DNA of 64,000 nt from assembly GCA_013396995.1 (NCBI GenBank), contig VWZP01005668.1, positions 636,806-700,805 on the forward strand. Reading direction: 5' to 3'. This document shows, piece by piece, positions 12,099 to 25,600 of the stretch (within the stretch, counting starts at the first letter, position 1; each line of letters opens with the position of its first letter). A model generated the notes under the pieces. The model worked only from the letters and a program-made list of their open reading frames with translations. It had not been told where the DNA came from and did no database searches. The DNA comes from Dicaeum eximium. Its lineage: Eukaryota > Chordata > Aves > Passeriformes > Dicaeidae. The position numbers and the translations under genes were made by a program.

Positions 12099-15000
12099 TA
12101 AACAGTCACACCAAAATCTGCAGCATTTCCGTTTAGCAGTTGCTGTTGAAAATCTCACCCATTTCTGTCAGCAGCAGGAATCTGTGGGAAAAACCTTGAA
12201 CTCATCCATTAAGCCCCAAATCTTGGAAATTAATTCTGTGCACTTTTTACTTCTGGTTAGTACTACGGAAAAGAGCTAACAGGGTTCAATAACCCTTAAA
12301 CCTGAGCCAATTCACCAGATGGACTTTGAAGTCACACCTTACATTGTTAATGTATGTGTTTTCAGGACTTGTGATATTTTTAGCCATGCTGCTTCTCTTG
12401 AACTGTGCTGAGTTTTGAATTGTTCAGCACCATTTGATCAAACTGAAAAAAAAAAAAGAAAAAAAAGAAAATGAAAAAGAGTGCATATGTGTGCTAGAGT
12501 GACTTCCAGTAGAAACACAGATAATTTGCCTCAATGATAGAGACTTCCTGCACAACATCTCAGATTTAATGCTCAGTAGGATGAGAGAATACAAGGAATT
12601 GTCTAAACCAGTTAGATACCCGGTGAAACTGAAGCAACATGTTTAAAGCTATCTCAGCTTACTTTATTTTATATTCTCTTAATTTCTGCATGGGTGGGTG
12701 TCACTACAACACTGTCCTATGACACTACCAGTGTCTATGTCAATATAGCTGCTATTTTGGACAGAATTCTACTTAATGCCTTCAGGTTTTTTATTCATGA
12801 ATGCTATTTACCGCAGTACCAACATCTTTGGGTACCCCCAGTCCCACCAGAATTTTAAAATGGGGGGCCTAGCTCCATGAAACCAGACAATGAGCTAATA
12901 TGATAAGATAATTGCTGATATGAGATGGGAGAGTTGTAAGATCCACCCTTGGCTTACCCCCAAACATTCAGCAGTACATTGAAGAAAATTAAAAGTCTTT
13001 TGGGGAACTATATTTCTGCCTTTGGCCATGCACTGATCCATGAACTACTGATAGTCCAAAGAGCTGTATTGAAAATATAGCAGAATTCATAAATTAGATC
13101 CCTCCCAGTCAGCACACAATGAGAAAAAACTTCAGTGATCCATATCTCATCTTGTACAACAGATAACAAAATGATAGCAACATGAGATTTGTTCTGAGTA
13201 GCAGTTTAGCAAATAAGTAATACCAGGGAGATCAGGAATAAATTCTTGGTTTATTTGATTTCTATCTGCCTGAAGAGACCTATGAGTACTGTTCTGGAGG
13301 TGTGCTACTTTGAATCTGGCTTTATATGCATAATTATCTACTCACTCAATCTAGGCCTCCAAGGTAACAGCCCTAACATTCTCAGTTTTTGCTCCAATGA
13401 ATAATTATTTCCCTAATAACAATTATATTATACAAAGTGGAAGAGTTTTTATGAAATGAAATGTTATATCTCTGTTTGGTCAAAAGTGCAAAAGATAATA
13501 AGGGTACAAGAAAAAAAAAGTCCTCTAGGTATGAAATCTCCTTTTCTGGAGTTTAATTTCCCTGGCACATGCATACAGTCTTTCAAGAGCCAAACTAAGT
13601 CTGGGATGAATACAATGTTTAACTTTTATCTCCATTGAAAATTTATAACTTTTTCCACTCATATAACTATATTAATATTCAGTCTTTTCCCCAAATGAGT
13701 AAATATCACTTGATTTATCTGAATAAATGGCAGGTATGTTCTGCTCATTAACTGAATTGTGCATGTTAGACACCAGCTAATGAATCTGTCTGAGAACTGT
13801 GTCTGCTCAGGATCTCATCAATTCTTTGCATAAAAGACCAGTGTAGGGGTTTCATTAATGTCTCTTTAACTGCTTTTTAATTAGCAATTATGACACTTTC
13901 CTATGATTTTTCAAAAGTTAATACACAAATAATACAAAATGTTTTTAGTAAAGTATAACAGTGCTTTAGAAAGAAAATGCCCTTGTGCTATAAATATGGT
14001 CCTGAGAAATACTTGCCAGCTGTTTTTGTAATGCTTATTTTCTACAGGAGAGACGATGACAGCTATGTTCACTCCAAGGAGACTGAATAAGTACAGAACT
14101 CTGCTGGGAATTTTTTCTCTCAAATTCCCTTTTCATGCTTGTATTTTTCCTACACCCTTTTGGAGTCCATCAGACCACCACAGACAATTATTAATGGATA
14201 TCATGTGCTTTGCTCACTGAGGAGACTTAAATGCCTGCTACAGATTTGTAAAGCCAATCTGCTGTATAGGAAGGATGAGGGAATACAGCTTTAACCATGA
14301 CTCAGTTAGCCCTTCTTTGAATTAGTGTGCTCATGAGAGCTGAAAATTAACACAAACACATGTGCAGAGCCTCCTTTGAACATGTGAGCAAGTCTGGCAA
14401 CTGGTAATTTTAGCCTCTGAAACAAAAGGTTGATGGCCTTTACATAATTGGCCCCATGAGACAAGCTGCAAAATGTAGCTTGAGGGTTTTCCTCTGGGAT
14501 TAAAGAAAACATCCACCCTGAGAGATTTATCCATAGTAAAAAAAAAATTAAAATTAAAATTAAATATATATGTATCTCCGAGTCAAGACTAAGTCTTTCC
14601 TAATTTCTTTTTCTGAAGAAATTAGAAAACTTTGGAAATAAATAAAATAAAGGAAAAAAAATAGCTACATTGATGAATTTCAGGAACATTTTCACTTATT
14701 TTAGGTAGAATTTTGAACAATCTGATACACAAAGAGACTAATCTGACAGCTTGCATTTGCCTCTTTGGTTTCATTAGCTCCTTCATGCTCACCAGTACAT
14801 AACCAGAGCTGTATCATGAACAGCAAGAGAAGGGGGTCCCATCGAAACCCACCTTGAGGGACATCTTTACTAGTAAAGGAATAGCAAGAGGCCACAACTG
14901 TGCAATGAGCCACAGCTTTTGATTGCTAAAAATGCACACAGTGAGGAGCAGTGAAGTCAATGGCATAACCTTATAGTGTTCCTAAAAAATAGTATGGAAG

Positions 15001-15944
15001 AAATTGCCATGATCGAGGAGGGGAAGAGAATTCTGCCATGTAGACACACATCATGTGTGTTACATTCTAACAGGTTGACAGGATAGGATCTGGCCTGTTT
15101 GCTTTATTACAATTGTTGTAAATAAAATGTTAAAGGAAGTAAATTTGCAGCAGACAGAGACACCTTCACTCCAATTGGAGGAAGATAAATCAGTGTTGCC
15201 AATAATGCCTATTAGGTGTTATCTGTTAGTGCCTTACACTCCTATCTATCTTCAGCTTAAGACATTCAAATTCATGTCATTTGCATCCCTCAAGATGCCT
15301 TAGGTACCATATGGTTTCAGTGACTCCCCTTCCACCTCTCCTGCTGCAATTCAACCTACTGACTAACAAAGGATTCGTGGGAACAGAATGGAAAAACCAA
15401 CAACAAGAAAAACAAAATTAAAAAAAAAAAAATCCCACTCTGTGCAGATGGCCTAATGTAGCCTTAGAGGTCAGCAGGAGAGTCCTGAACTCTGGTAAAC
15501 ATTCCCATCACTGTTTATACATTTTATATTAGGCAGCCATTGGTAAAAATAATTCTGAGAGCAGGAATCTGGAATTCAGGCTTCCTGTCACCTCCTTGAT
15601 GAATATCTTAGCAACTAGGCTGGTTTATTTTTAAAATTATTCCAATCCCTGACTTAGCTAGAGCAGAATACTTTGTGTATAATGTACTCCTGCAATGTTC
15701 TTCTGACCAAACAACAGTAATGAATCTTTAGTCATTAATCAAATTACTCAGTTCGTATCATGAGGTATTAACTTCGTCAATTCACTTTTCACACTTCTTT
15801 CTCTACCAGGCAAGCAATGAAAATCAAGGCTCCTTTTAGGGTCCCAGACACTTCTTGGAACACCACAGGTGCTATAATAAGTAGAGCTACCTAACTGTTT
15901 TAATGATGGGGACTGTTATAGCAAGTTACTGAAGTGAAAGGTTG
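12099..15944. other. Intergenic sequence without recognised genes
   Basis: AT-rich sequence with an A-rich tract near 12446-12480 and an AAAATT tandem near 14545-14565. No recognisable gene or mobile element was found. Confidence 0.5.
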
Positions 15945-15950
15945 CTAAAC

Positions 15951-16618
15951 TGCGGGGTCTTGGGGGTCTGTGGATGGACGGCGATGGGACAAAACCAATA
16001 CGAGAGATCTCTATAAGTCCTAAGCTAATTTTAGGAGCGAGCAGTTTATTACTTGAGGTGTGGGTTAAAGGGTCCTGCTAAGAGCTGCCAGGCGTGGATC
16101 AGAGCAGGACCGAGAAGAGAGAGAAGAGAGTAAGAGGTAGGAGAGTAAAAGCAAGAGAATAAGAGAGTAAAGGTACAAGAGAATAAGAGAGTTAAGAGAA
16201 TAAGAGAGTGAAGTTCCTGTTACAATGCATTAAATCTTCTTCTATATTGAATATTCTAATTTACACTAACTAATCTAGTCCAAGATTCAAATCCTATAGC
16301 ATTTACATACAGCCTATAGGAACCACTACATTAACATACTAAGTTACATTTTAAACTCTAAAGACTACCCTTTAGACGCCTCCCACCAAGCAGGTGTGGT
16401 CTGTTTGGACCCTCGGGCTCTTGATGAGGACAGCATTGCTGCATTAAGGAGATGGCCTCCTGCTGGCCATCTTATTGTTTTCTAGTTACTCAGTAGCCCG
16501 AGGCTTGGCATCTGAGATATCGAAACTCGCCTTCAATTCCACATCTCCCACATGTTTCACATTCCCAAAGTCTGGACAATCACGACTATAAGGTTTTTCT
16601 ATTTCATCTAACCCAACA
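15951..16618 (-). mobile_element. Solo LTR of an endogenous retrovirus, complete with target duplications
   Basis: On the minus strand the element starts TGTTGGGTTAG and ends GACCCCGCA, giving TG...CA ends over 668 bp. It is flanked by exact 6-bp direct repeats CTAAAC (15945-15950 and 16619-16624). A minus-strand AATAAA lies at 16045-16050, leaving an R-U5 of about 95 bp. A 6-bp duplication is typical of class II (ERVK/alpha-like) retroviruses. No gag, pol or env is adjacent, so this is a solo LTR left by recombination between two LTRs. A purine-rich tandem tract lies inside it at 16110-16210. Confidence 0.92.
16110..16210 (+). repeat. GA-rich tandem repeat inside the LTR
   Basis: Imperfect copies of an AAGAGAATAAGAGAGT-like unit run for about 100 bp with almost no pyrimidines other than T. 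The tract lies upstream of the minus-strand polyadenylation signal, in the promoter (U3) part of the LTR. It looks like expansion of a short purine motif within the LTR family. Confidence 0.75.
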
Positions 16619-16624
16619 CTAAAC

Positions 16625-19600
16625 TGTTAAGTTAAGGAAGAAGGAGACATATACCATTAGGGAAAAAAATATTCAAAACACTGGCAATGTTATGAAGAAC
16701 AATCTACACTGTGTGTCCATTAAGATGATGGCATCGGCTATTTGCACTTTTGTGTATGCTTTTCATTCTGTTTAAATATTCTTCTCAATATGCCCTTGCA
16801 TTCAAACTAAAATGAAAAATTTTTACAGGCAATCTCATTCTACCTGCCAAATGACAGATTACTGAAAAGATGTTCTGATACAGAGTGGCCTCCTTCACCT
16901 ACTCCTTCTATCCAGTCCACTTAAGAAATTATGTTTGTCTCCCTGCAATGCCCTTCTTTTAATATCTTTCCTTTTATTTTCTGTAATGTTCCTCCTTTGT
17001 TCATCTATGGTGGTTCTGAATGCTAATGAGTCCACTTCTGATTTAGCATTTTGTGAGGTCAGTTTGTGAGGACACTAGAGCAGACATTGTATTTTGAATC
17101 CCACATTAATTAAAGAAATCTTGAACAAGGACTCAAGGTCGCTTATTGGGATAGAGAAAGAAAAGAAAATATTGGTTCAAAAACTTATAACCAGCAAATG
17201 AAATTAGGGTGAAGGTGTCAAAAATGTTGCAGACAGCTCAGAGATCCTATATCTTAGTGAGACTAATTTCAGTGCTCATTAGTGCTTGCAAGGTATACAC
17301 AGATGGCGGTGACAGGGGAGTATCTATGAGCAGATATTTCAAAAGATGTTGCCCAAATGGATGCTGGTTCAGAAGGACAACCAATTTTTCTGCATTTAAT
17401 TAAACTTTTTTTTTTCCTCAGTATGATAATACCTAAAGAAGCCTCCGCTTCAACATAGGAATAATATTACCATAGAAATAGTACTACCATAAGAGCTGTG
17501 TAAAAGTGGACCTTTCTGCATGCAAAAGGAAATCTCTGTGTCTTGGCCAAGGTGGGTGGAAAGAAAGGAAAGCATCTGCTTTTGTTCACCTTTTAGTTCT
17601 ATGGCTGTAGATTAATTGCCTGCAGAATATAAGGCAGAGAGAAGCAGAAAAGAACAGTAAGGTCTAGAGTGGGTGAAACATCTCTAAAAAAGCTTTGTGT
17701 CCAATTGCAACTTTAGAGGCTTTAGAGTTCTGTTTTGCATACTTGTTACTGTGTTCTGGTGAGAATGACCTCACATTTCAACTAGCATGGCTTGGGAGGT
17801 AAATGTTTTGTCTTCATTACAGCTGGATAAAAAGAGGTATGTTCATACAGCAAATATAATTATATCACCGACAACAAAAACACACCCCTGAAATACTCTA
17901 AACCAACCAACCAACCAATAAAATAAAAAACCTCCCAAACCCCTTTAAAAAAGCTTTAAAAAGAGCTTTTGGATAAAGCTTTAATCAAAACTTCAATTTT
18001 TAGGTTTTAATAAATAATGAATTTTTTTCAAGAATTCTGGCTGCAAAAACTTCTTCTGCAGCCACTGGAGAATGATTTAGACACAGGTTACCATTAGATC
18101 AACTCAATCTCTCCCTGGGATCCCTCAAAAATTAGGAAACTTATGTTTCTGTTGTGCCTTTATAGACACCAATCTCTTCAGAAGAAGAGTTATGGTGGTT
18201 GATATTGGTTTATGTTGAACAGTTCTCCTTTGGACCTAATCCTATGACAAATTTACAACTCCCTAATCTTTTTTTTTTTATGTATCTGGGAACAAATGAA
18301 GAAAACATGAAGATCTTCCTTAAACCATATCTGATAGCACAGACTCACTGGAGAGTCAGAGTAGCTACAAGGGCTGCTGCTTTCCTTTCCTTCAAAGAGA
18401 AGTTAGGATTGGTAGTCCCCCAAAACAAAATATTCTGTCCATACACCCTTCCTGCCTACAATCAAGGAAAACAAAGAACCAAACACAGGACACACAAAGC
18501 ACCATTACACACTGAAGAGATAAACAGGTAATTTCAAATACTGACAGAAGAAACTGGAGCAAAGAGTGGCTCTGCCCAGACAGTCAAGTCTCATGAACAG
18601 GAACTTGTGATTTCTGCATGCATTAGCCAGAATATTCACAGTACCCTCATTTCTGAGTCAAAACAATCCCTCCAGATCTGCTTCCATAAATTGAAGTGGC
18701 TCCCACTGCTAGGGATTGCTGCAGTCATTTTTTTGATTTTATTGCTTATAATTGTCATGGCAAATTTACAACTGTCTCCACCACATTCTCCCAAATTACA
18801 AGATCTGAGATCGGTCTTGTGAAACAGTTAAAAAAATCACTTTACTCCAAATCCCATTTGACTAAGAGAAATCAGAAGAACTTAAGTGCAGTCTGACCTG
18901 AGATTTCACAGGGACAGAGAGAAATAGAAACCAATTTTCTAAAGTTAAAAAAAAAAATAGAAAACACGGTTTTGACAAGTTACGCATTTCCTTTGATTGA
19001 ATTTAAAAAGTTTCGGTTTGAGTATTTTGAAAAGAAATAAGAGAGATGGTGAGGAAGCATTCTATTTTATTGGAAAAGACTATAGTTAAGGTATTAATTG
19101 CAGAAATTAAAGGTTCATTTCCTTTCTCTGAATGAGGGTACTGAAATTCCCAGTCTCTGTGTCACTGGGCAAGGGCTCAGGGTGGCCAGTTCCAGCTGTA
19201 GTTCTATCAATTGGTGATGGGGATGGAACTCCAGAAAAAGTATTTTCTCATGTTTGTATTCAAAGAAAAAGTCATGGGGTCATTCTCATTTGCCTTATGT
19301 CAGTGAATATTTTTGTATTTTATACCTAAGAGTATTTCAAATAGACCTGTTTTGCTCTGCTGCACAGCCTGATGAAGGGTGGTTAGGGAACCTGTCCTAG
19401 AATTTCATAATGATTGTCCATCTGCTTTGCTCAAAACAAGGCTTCTCAGTGCAAGAACAGTGCTCTAACGACCAGGCTAGAGGTAGAGCTGTCACATCTC
19501 CTCTTTAATGAGCATTTAAAATACTCTGTTCTGCGCTTCCAGACAAACAAACTGTCACAGAATGTCATTATAACAATGTAATGAATGTATTTATATGCCA

Positions 19601-22600
19601 ATGTATATATTCAGAAGCTATCTCTTCTACTGAAGAAAAAGGCACTAATCTGCAGTTGCTGCCACTTGAGCTGTAAGGACATTTTCATTAACTGTTCTTT
19701 TTTTCTCTCTGATATGGTAATCTCTGAGTTTACAACACCAAGTGTTGTGCTGAGCAGTGACAGTCATGCAGTCCTGCCAGGTGGGATGTTTTTAGCCTTA
19801 CCATATTAGCTTAATAAATCCCCTCTTTATGTACAGCTAAAATGCATGAAAAACATTAAAAGTCTTAAGATCTCATAATTTCATTCTTCTGATTACCATG
19901 AGGAGTTAAGGGAAACTATAAGTAAGTACAATTAAGTGGCTGCTAGGACATGCATCAAATACTTTGCCTCGCTCTTTTCCAATGCAGACTACACATCAAC
20001 TATCCAGAAGAAAAAGCCTTTTCTGGCATGTCTGCATGTCGTGTTTCAGGGACACATGCGACCACAGCTCACAGCTGCTGCTTTTTTTCTTTTCAGTTTT
20101 CATTTTTACTCATTTTCAGGGCATTACAAGACTTACTCATTTTCTTCCAGCAGCTGAACTACTGGAAATGTTATGAAGAGTTTAATAAGGTATGAAGCAT
20201 TCTCTCAGAAACCACCAGCCAAGTGCTGTGTATTACAGACTCAATGTTTTCATCTATAGCACAGAGCAAATGTTCAGGATGATGAAAACTGGACTTGTTG
20301 GACCTTCCTGTATGTGCTGCACTATGACAGATTGATTTCAGACATTAAATAGCAAGAAACAAATCCAAAAAACCCAATGTGAGGTCATATCCTGAGTTTT
20401 TGCTGCAGCAAATTCATATCAGCTATAGTTTGAAAGATGGAGGGGAAGTAAAAATTGGGAAAGAATACCTGAAGAGTGTAGTGCAGTTTAAATTTATTTT
20501 TTATGCAATCCATGTGTGGCAAAGAGCTAAATGATAACGTGGTTATTTTCCCTTTCTAGATGCAGTACTGTAAGCAGACTTGTGTGCTGGGGGCACATCA
20601 ATAGGTTATAATAAATAGCATTTAAGTATTGAGGAATTTAGGGTCAAACCTTTGATTCCTGCACCACTTGCACTTCTGCTTACACTTGCTTGTATACTTC
20701 ACTCTTTAAAACTTTGTTCGTCCCTTCTCCCAGTTTTAGAGTTTCTTTCTGGTGTTGTGGAGATCCAGCTATCCTGAGATGTATGTAAATTTTACTACAA
20801 TCAATGGACCTCTCCATTATATTTGAATTGGAATATTTTATACTTCACTTGTGAACAGAGAAACATAATTAGCTAATAGCCCATAGCTATTTTTTGGTTT
20901 ACCAGGTCTTTGAGCTTATCATTAAGAAAGCTTGATTCTCTTAGGAAATAGTCCCAGTAGAGGAACTTTAATCCATTTTCCCTAAGCAGAGACTATCAGA
21001 AATCTCATTGTACTTCCTATCCTATAGGCATACCTAGGATCCTAATAATTTAAATATTTATGCAGCTACTGGACAGAATTCATTAAACACTGACCATAAA
21101 ATATTCTCTAGGGAATCCAAAAGGAAGTTATCTAGTATTGATATTATGTTTGGCTGGACTGAAAAAGAAATGAAAGCTTGAATTAGAACATACCAAGAAC
21201 TCAATTCTTTGTTGCAGAAAGCTATACATTCACCTTTTAAAACTCTGATGCTTTACACAATGCTATACCCACTTCATCTTAAAAAACATTGTCTGAAGTG
21301 AAGCAAAATGTTGGAAATTACAGCTGAGAGGGTGAAGAAAGAGGCACTGAATATTTTTAATTGTATTTATTAATCATAAGTTGAAAAAAGGGCTGAGAAT
21401 TGTTGTCTGCTCAAGGAATATGATGAGATGGGGAGTGAGGTGTCCGTATTTTAAATGTCTGCTTTACCAAAGCTCAGAACTACTCGTGCAAATGTACAGC
21501 TGGCAAGTGGAGAAAAGAAGAAAATGGGTATTTTTCTATACTAACACACTGAATAAACCCACTCATTCCTCTGACGCAGTGGGGAGTGGGAGACATTCAG
21601 AAGCAAGGTGGATGTGGGACTGTGAACTTGTATTAAAATAGCAGCCATCATTAAGTTTTCCTCATGTTTTCTAATTAACACAATTAAAAAAAATAATCAA
21701 ATGAACCTGTCAGTGCTTTGAAGTACCTTATTATTCACAGTGATTTGTTTATGAGGTTTTTTTTTCTCTTGAACTAATTTAGAGTAGGGATGCACTGACG
21801 AGGCTGCTTTATTGCTTCATTTTCAGTATATCAGTGTTGAATGTGCAAGCCCACAGCTGGGTACCATTCTCAGTAGTTCAGTCACATGAACAGAGTTGGG
21901 TACATTGAAAGTCAAAACCAATTCTTGGTTTCTTTTCCAATGTGTATATCTCATTAGCCAAAGAGGACTGTTCAGAAGCAATTACTCAGTGACATTTACA
22001 TTACATACATTGTTTATGCTAATTTTATAACAATACATATATGCTATAATCCAGACAACAAAGATTCCAGGCCAAAGAACAGATGAGGTACACAGGAGAG
22101 CAAGTGAAAACAAACAAAAGAATTTAGTCAGAGGTGAAAAATTCAGTAGAGAAAGGGGTGAATTTTATTTTCTTAAAATTAAAAATTATTTCTGAGAAGA
22201 AGAAATTAAATGGATCTGAAGTAATGACAAGAACTTAAGAGCTTGCACAAAGCTAGGAACGGATAAAAAAAAATCCTTTACAATTCTAACAGCTTTGATT
22301 TTGGTGGTTTCTCTACAGAATTCAACTGCTTTTTTCTTAGGCTTGTCAGCATTTTAATTTTCCATCCTTTTTGTTGAAAAAATTTTCCAGGAAGTGAACA
22401 TGAGGCAGAGGAATCAAAAGCTGGGTGCTTATCCTTGCTTTGCTTTTGCCCCTTAGCGCATCCCTTCACTCTTCTCACCTGCTTCCCACCATGCTCTTCC
22501 TGTCACAGCTGAAAGCTGTCTGGGAGACCAACAAATTCACAGCCTCCAGCCCAGGTTTTGTACATTCACCTCGGGGCACATGGGAATAGCTACAATACAA

Positions 22601-25600
22601 ATAATAATGTCTCCTTCTCCCCAGCCAGCAGGGTCTTATCATGGTAAAGACCTCTGACGATCTTCAGCAGGAAGACAATTCATATTAGTTTTTTTTCTTA
22701 TTCCCAAATTAATCTAGCTGTATTCGTTTTCATTTTAAGGTACTAAAGAGAAGTGTTAGTTCTGTAATGTTTCATGAGTATGTAACACCAATAAATGAAA
22801 CAGATCCACAAAATGCTTTTTTTTGGGGGAGGGAGGGAGGGGTGAGTTGTTTAAAAAAAAGATATACAACTATACTGGTTGTCCAGTTGCAGTAGGAAAT
22901 GAAACTGCATCTATCATCAGCACAAAAGGAGGCAAACCCTACCTACTACTGTATTCCCCTGGAAGCATGAGTCACAGACCTATTGAGAACAAAATATGGA
23001 TGTCAGATGGTGGCCCCTCAGGCAGTCTGGCAACCTGCTCGCTGCTCAGAAAGAGGTAGCAGCTGCTTCATATAAGACTAATAAGGATGATAGAAAAGCC
23101 TATGCTGGCTATCACAGACCCACACCTGAAGAAAATAGGCAAGGCAGGCTGTATTTGAACCTCAGGAAAGAAGCAAATCCTAGTAAATAGGCTTGGAAGC
23201 AAGTATTGGTGGGTAGCCATCGTTTATGGAGAATCAAGAATGATTCAGTCCTCTGATTAGTTTTTCTTTTTTTAAATTGAACTTAAAATCCTATAAAAAA
23301 TATAAATGTTTAGTCCTGTTTTACACTGTCCTACATTATATTTGGGTTCTTATACTGGGAATTTAAAATGAGTTGAGAGAATTCAGCTGCCCACTTTGAT
23401 AATCCCACTCTGCTCAGTAGGCAGCTGGTGCTGAAGTGCTGTGAAGAAGGCAGGGTCATATGCAGAAATCCACCGAGGTACTGCAGGAACTTCAGTATCA
23501 AAAACTGTCAGTTACTGGAGGCAAAAGGTCAGAACAGGGACCAAAAGTTCTCTGTTATTCTAGAACACAGACTCCATGATTTTCTTTGAAGTACTGAAAA
23601 CAAAAGGCTTTGGAGTGTTTTTTTCACTTTTTTTTTTTTTNGAGGGCTTTTTTGAGCAGATACCTTCAGTTACTGGATCAGTCAGAAACACTGTCTATAG
23701 AAGTACAACTAAGTGGAGAAGGAGCAAAAGCAACCTGTGGCTCATAAATGAATTGCTTTTAAAGCAAACTACCGTTGTGGGAACATAAAAATATCTCTAA
23801 AAGATGAACTGATTTCAGAAATTAGCTTCATTAAAACATACCTGAAAATAAAGTCATGTACATCTGAAATTAGAAATAAACAAAAGCAACCATTGGTTCT
23901 TAATTATTTTTAATATTCAAATTTTTTTCATTATTACACTTTTATTTTCAAACCTTTTCCTCTTAAAAAAAGTTTTATTCCCTGTCAAGAGCAACATTTT
24001 GTTTAATCTAGAGTGTTTTTTTAAAAAAAACCCAACTTTTTTATTCACTGAGAAGCTAAAATAAATGTTGGCTTGCCTCAAAAGGTGCTTTGTTTTTGTT
24101 GTTTTCAGAACTTCTAGGAAGAAAAGAATCCTTTATTCATACAGCTGTAATGAGACAGAGGGAGAGAAGTGGTTTGCTGATTAGAGGAAACATGCTGAAG
24201 TCCCTCTCAAGAGATGCTGCAGCCAATGTATTTCAAGGTCTATTATGCCATAGCTGTTTCCTTTGTCCTTCCTTTTAAAACAAAAGAATGTGTTCCTCTT
24301 ACATATTTTGCTTCCCCTGCAGGCAAGACAAGCAATAACATGGAGAAGCAATAACAGACCCTTCTAAACCAAGCCTTGGGTGTCTTGGGCCATCCCTGGC
24401 AGAAGCCTTCAGGAGTGTGCAAATAGTGACTCAGGTAGATACTCCTGCTTGTAGGAAGTTTGCAATTTAGCAGGCTGAAATGAAATGAAGGAGTATCAGA
24501 TTGTCATTAAAATGGTTGGACATTTCTCACTCCTTCAGAAACCCAGATGTAAACTGTACCTGGCACAGCAATGCTCAGGTGCTAGTCTGACACCCAGAGA
24601 AGCTCTTTCTTTGAAGAACATTTTTTTCAAATTGAGGTAAGGTCCAAAATATAAGATTCAATCTAGATTAAAATATTCAACTTGTCATGTTTCCTTCCAT
24701 GATTTTATTTGCTTTCTGTTATTGGTGACAGGTGTCTCAGTAAAATTTAAATTTGCATAAAGAGTGGAATATCTAGAAATAAAGGTTTTAACACTCAGTC
24801 TACTGCAGGTTCCCCCTCCTGACCTCAGGGGAGCTGAAACCCTCCCTTCAGTTTTTTTTTTTTTTTTTTCCCCTTGCTTCTCTACTTGGTATTGGATGTT
24901 GTTTGCAGCAGCCACTATTAGGGAAAGTTTTAGGCGACCTTCTCTAGAGGGTTCCTTAACTACGTCAAAAAATGTGACAGCAAATGCTTTGTTCAGGCCC
25001 AAATCAGGGCTTAAGCTCCTTGCAAATGTGTACATTTGAGAATTTAAATAAAAGCAAGCCTCTTGACAGTTCACCCACGGCTGACAGAATCTGTAGAAAT
25101 TGTTAAAATAATTTTCTAAATTGAGTTATAAAAATATATTCAATGAAACTGTGTCAAAATCTCATAAAAATAGGGGAGTGTCTTAAATGTCAGAAAGTAT
25201 TTAAATGCTAATGAATGTCTGTTTCACATATAAATGAACAAGACAATTTAGGAAATAAAAATTATCTCCTTCCTCCATGGCCTATTGATTATGTGCCTGT
25301 AACGCCTCAATGAATAGGATACCACCCACTCCTTCGATCAGGATTTTTACTCATTATAGATATTCTGAGATCTCTTTCAAGCATCAACGTGTGTGTTTCA
25401 AATATGCAAGAGGTGTGATGGCTGAAGGGCAAGCTTGTTATCTCTTCAGATAACGAAGAGAGTGCTAAACGCAGCCATTATATTAAATCCTGGAAGAAAT
25501 TCAGCATTATCATCCAAGTGATATGATGTGCATTTCTTTTATAAAAAGCTTTCAACACCTCTCTAAATTAGTTAATGAAGAAGTGAAAAAACCTGAAAAA

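Noticed and set aside
24685..25074. A 129-codon minus-strand frame
   Set aside because: It contains a lysine run encoded by the complement of a poly-T tract, and no family is recognisable.
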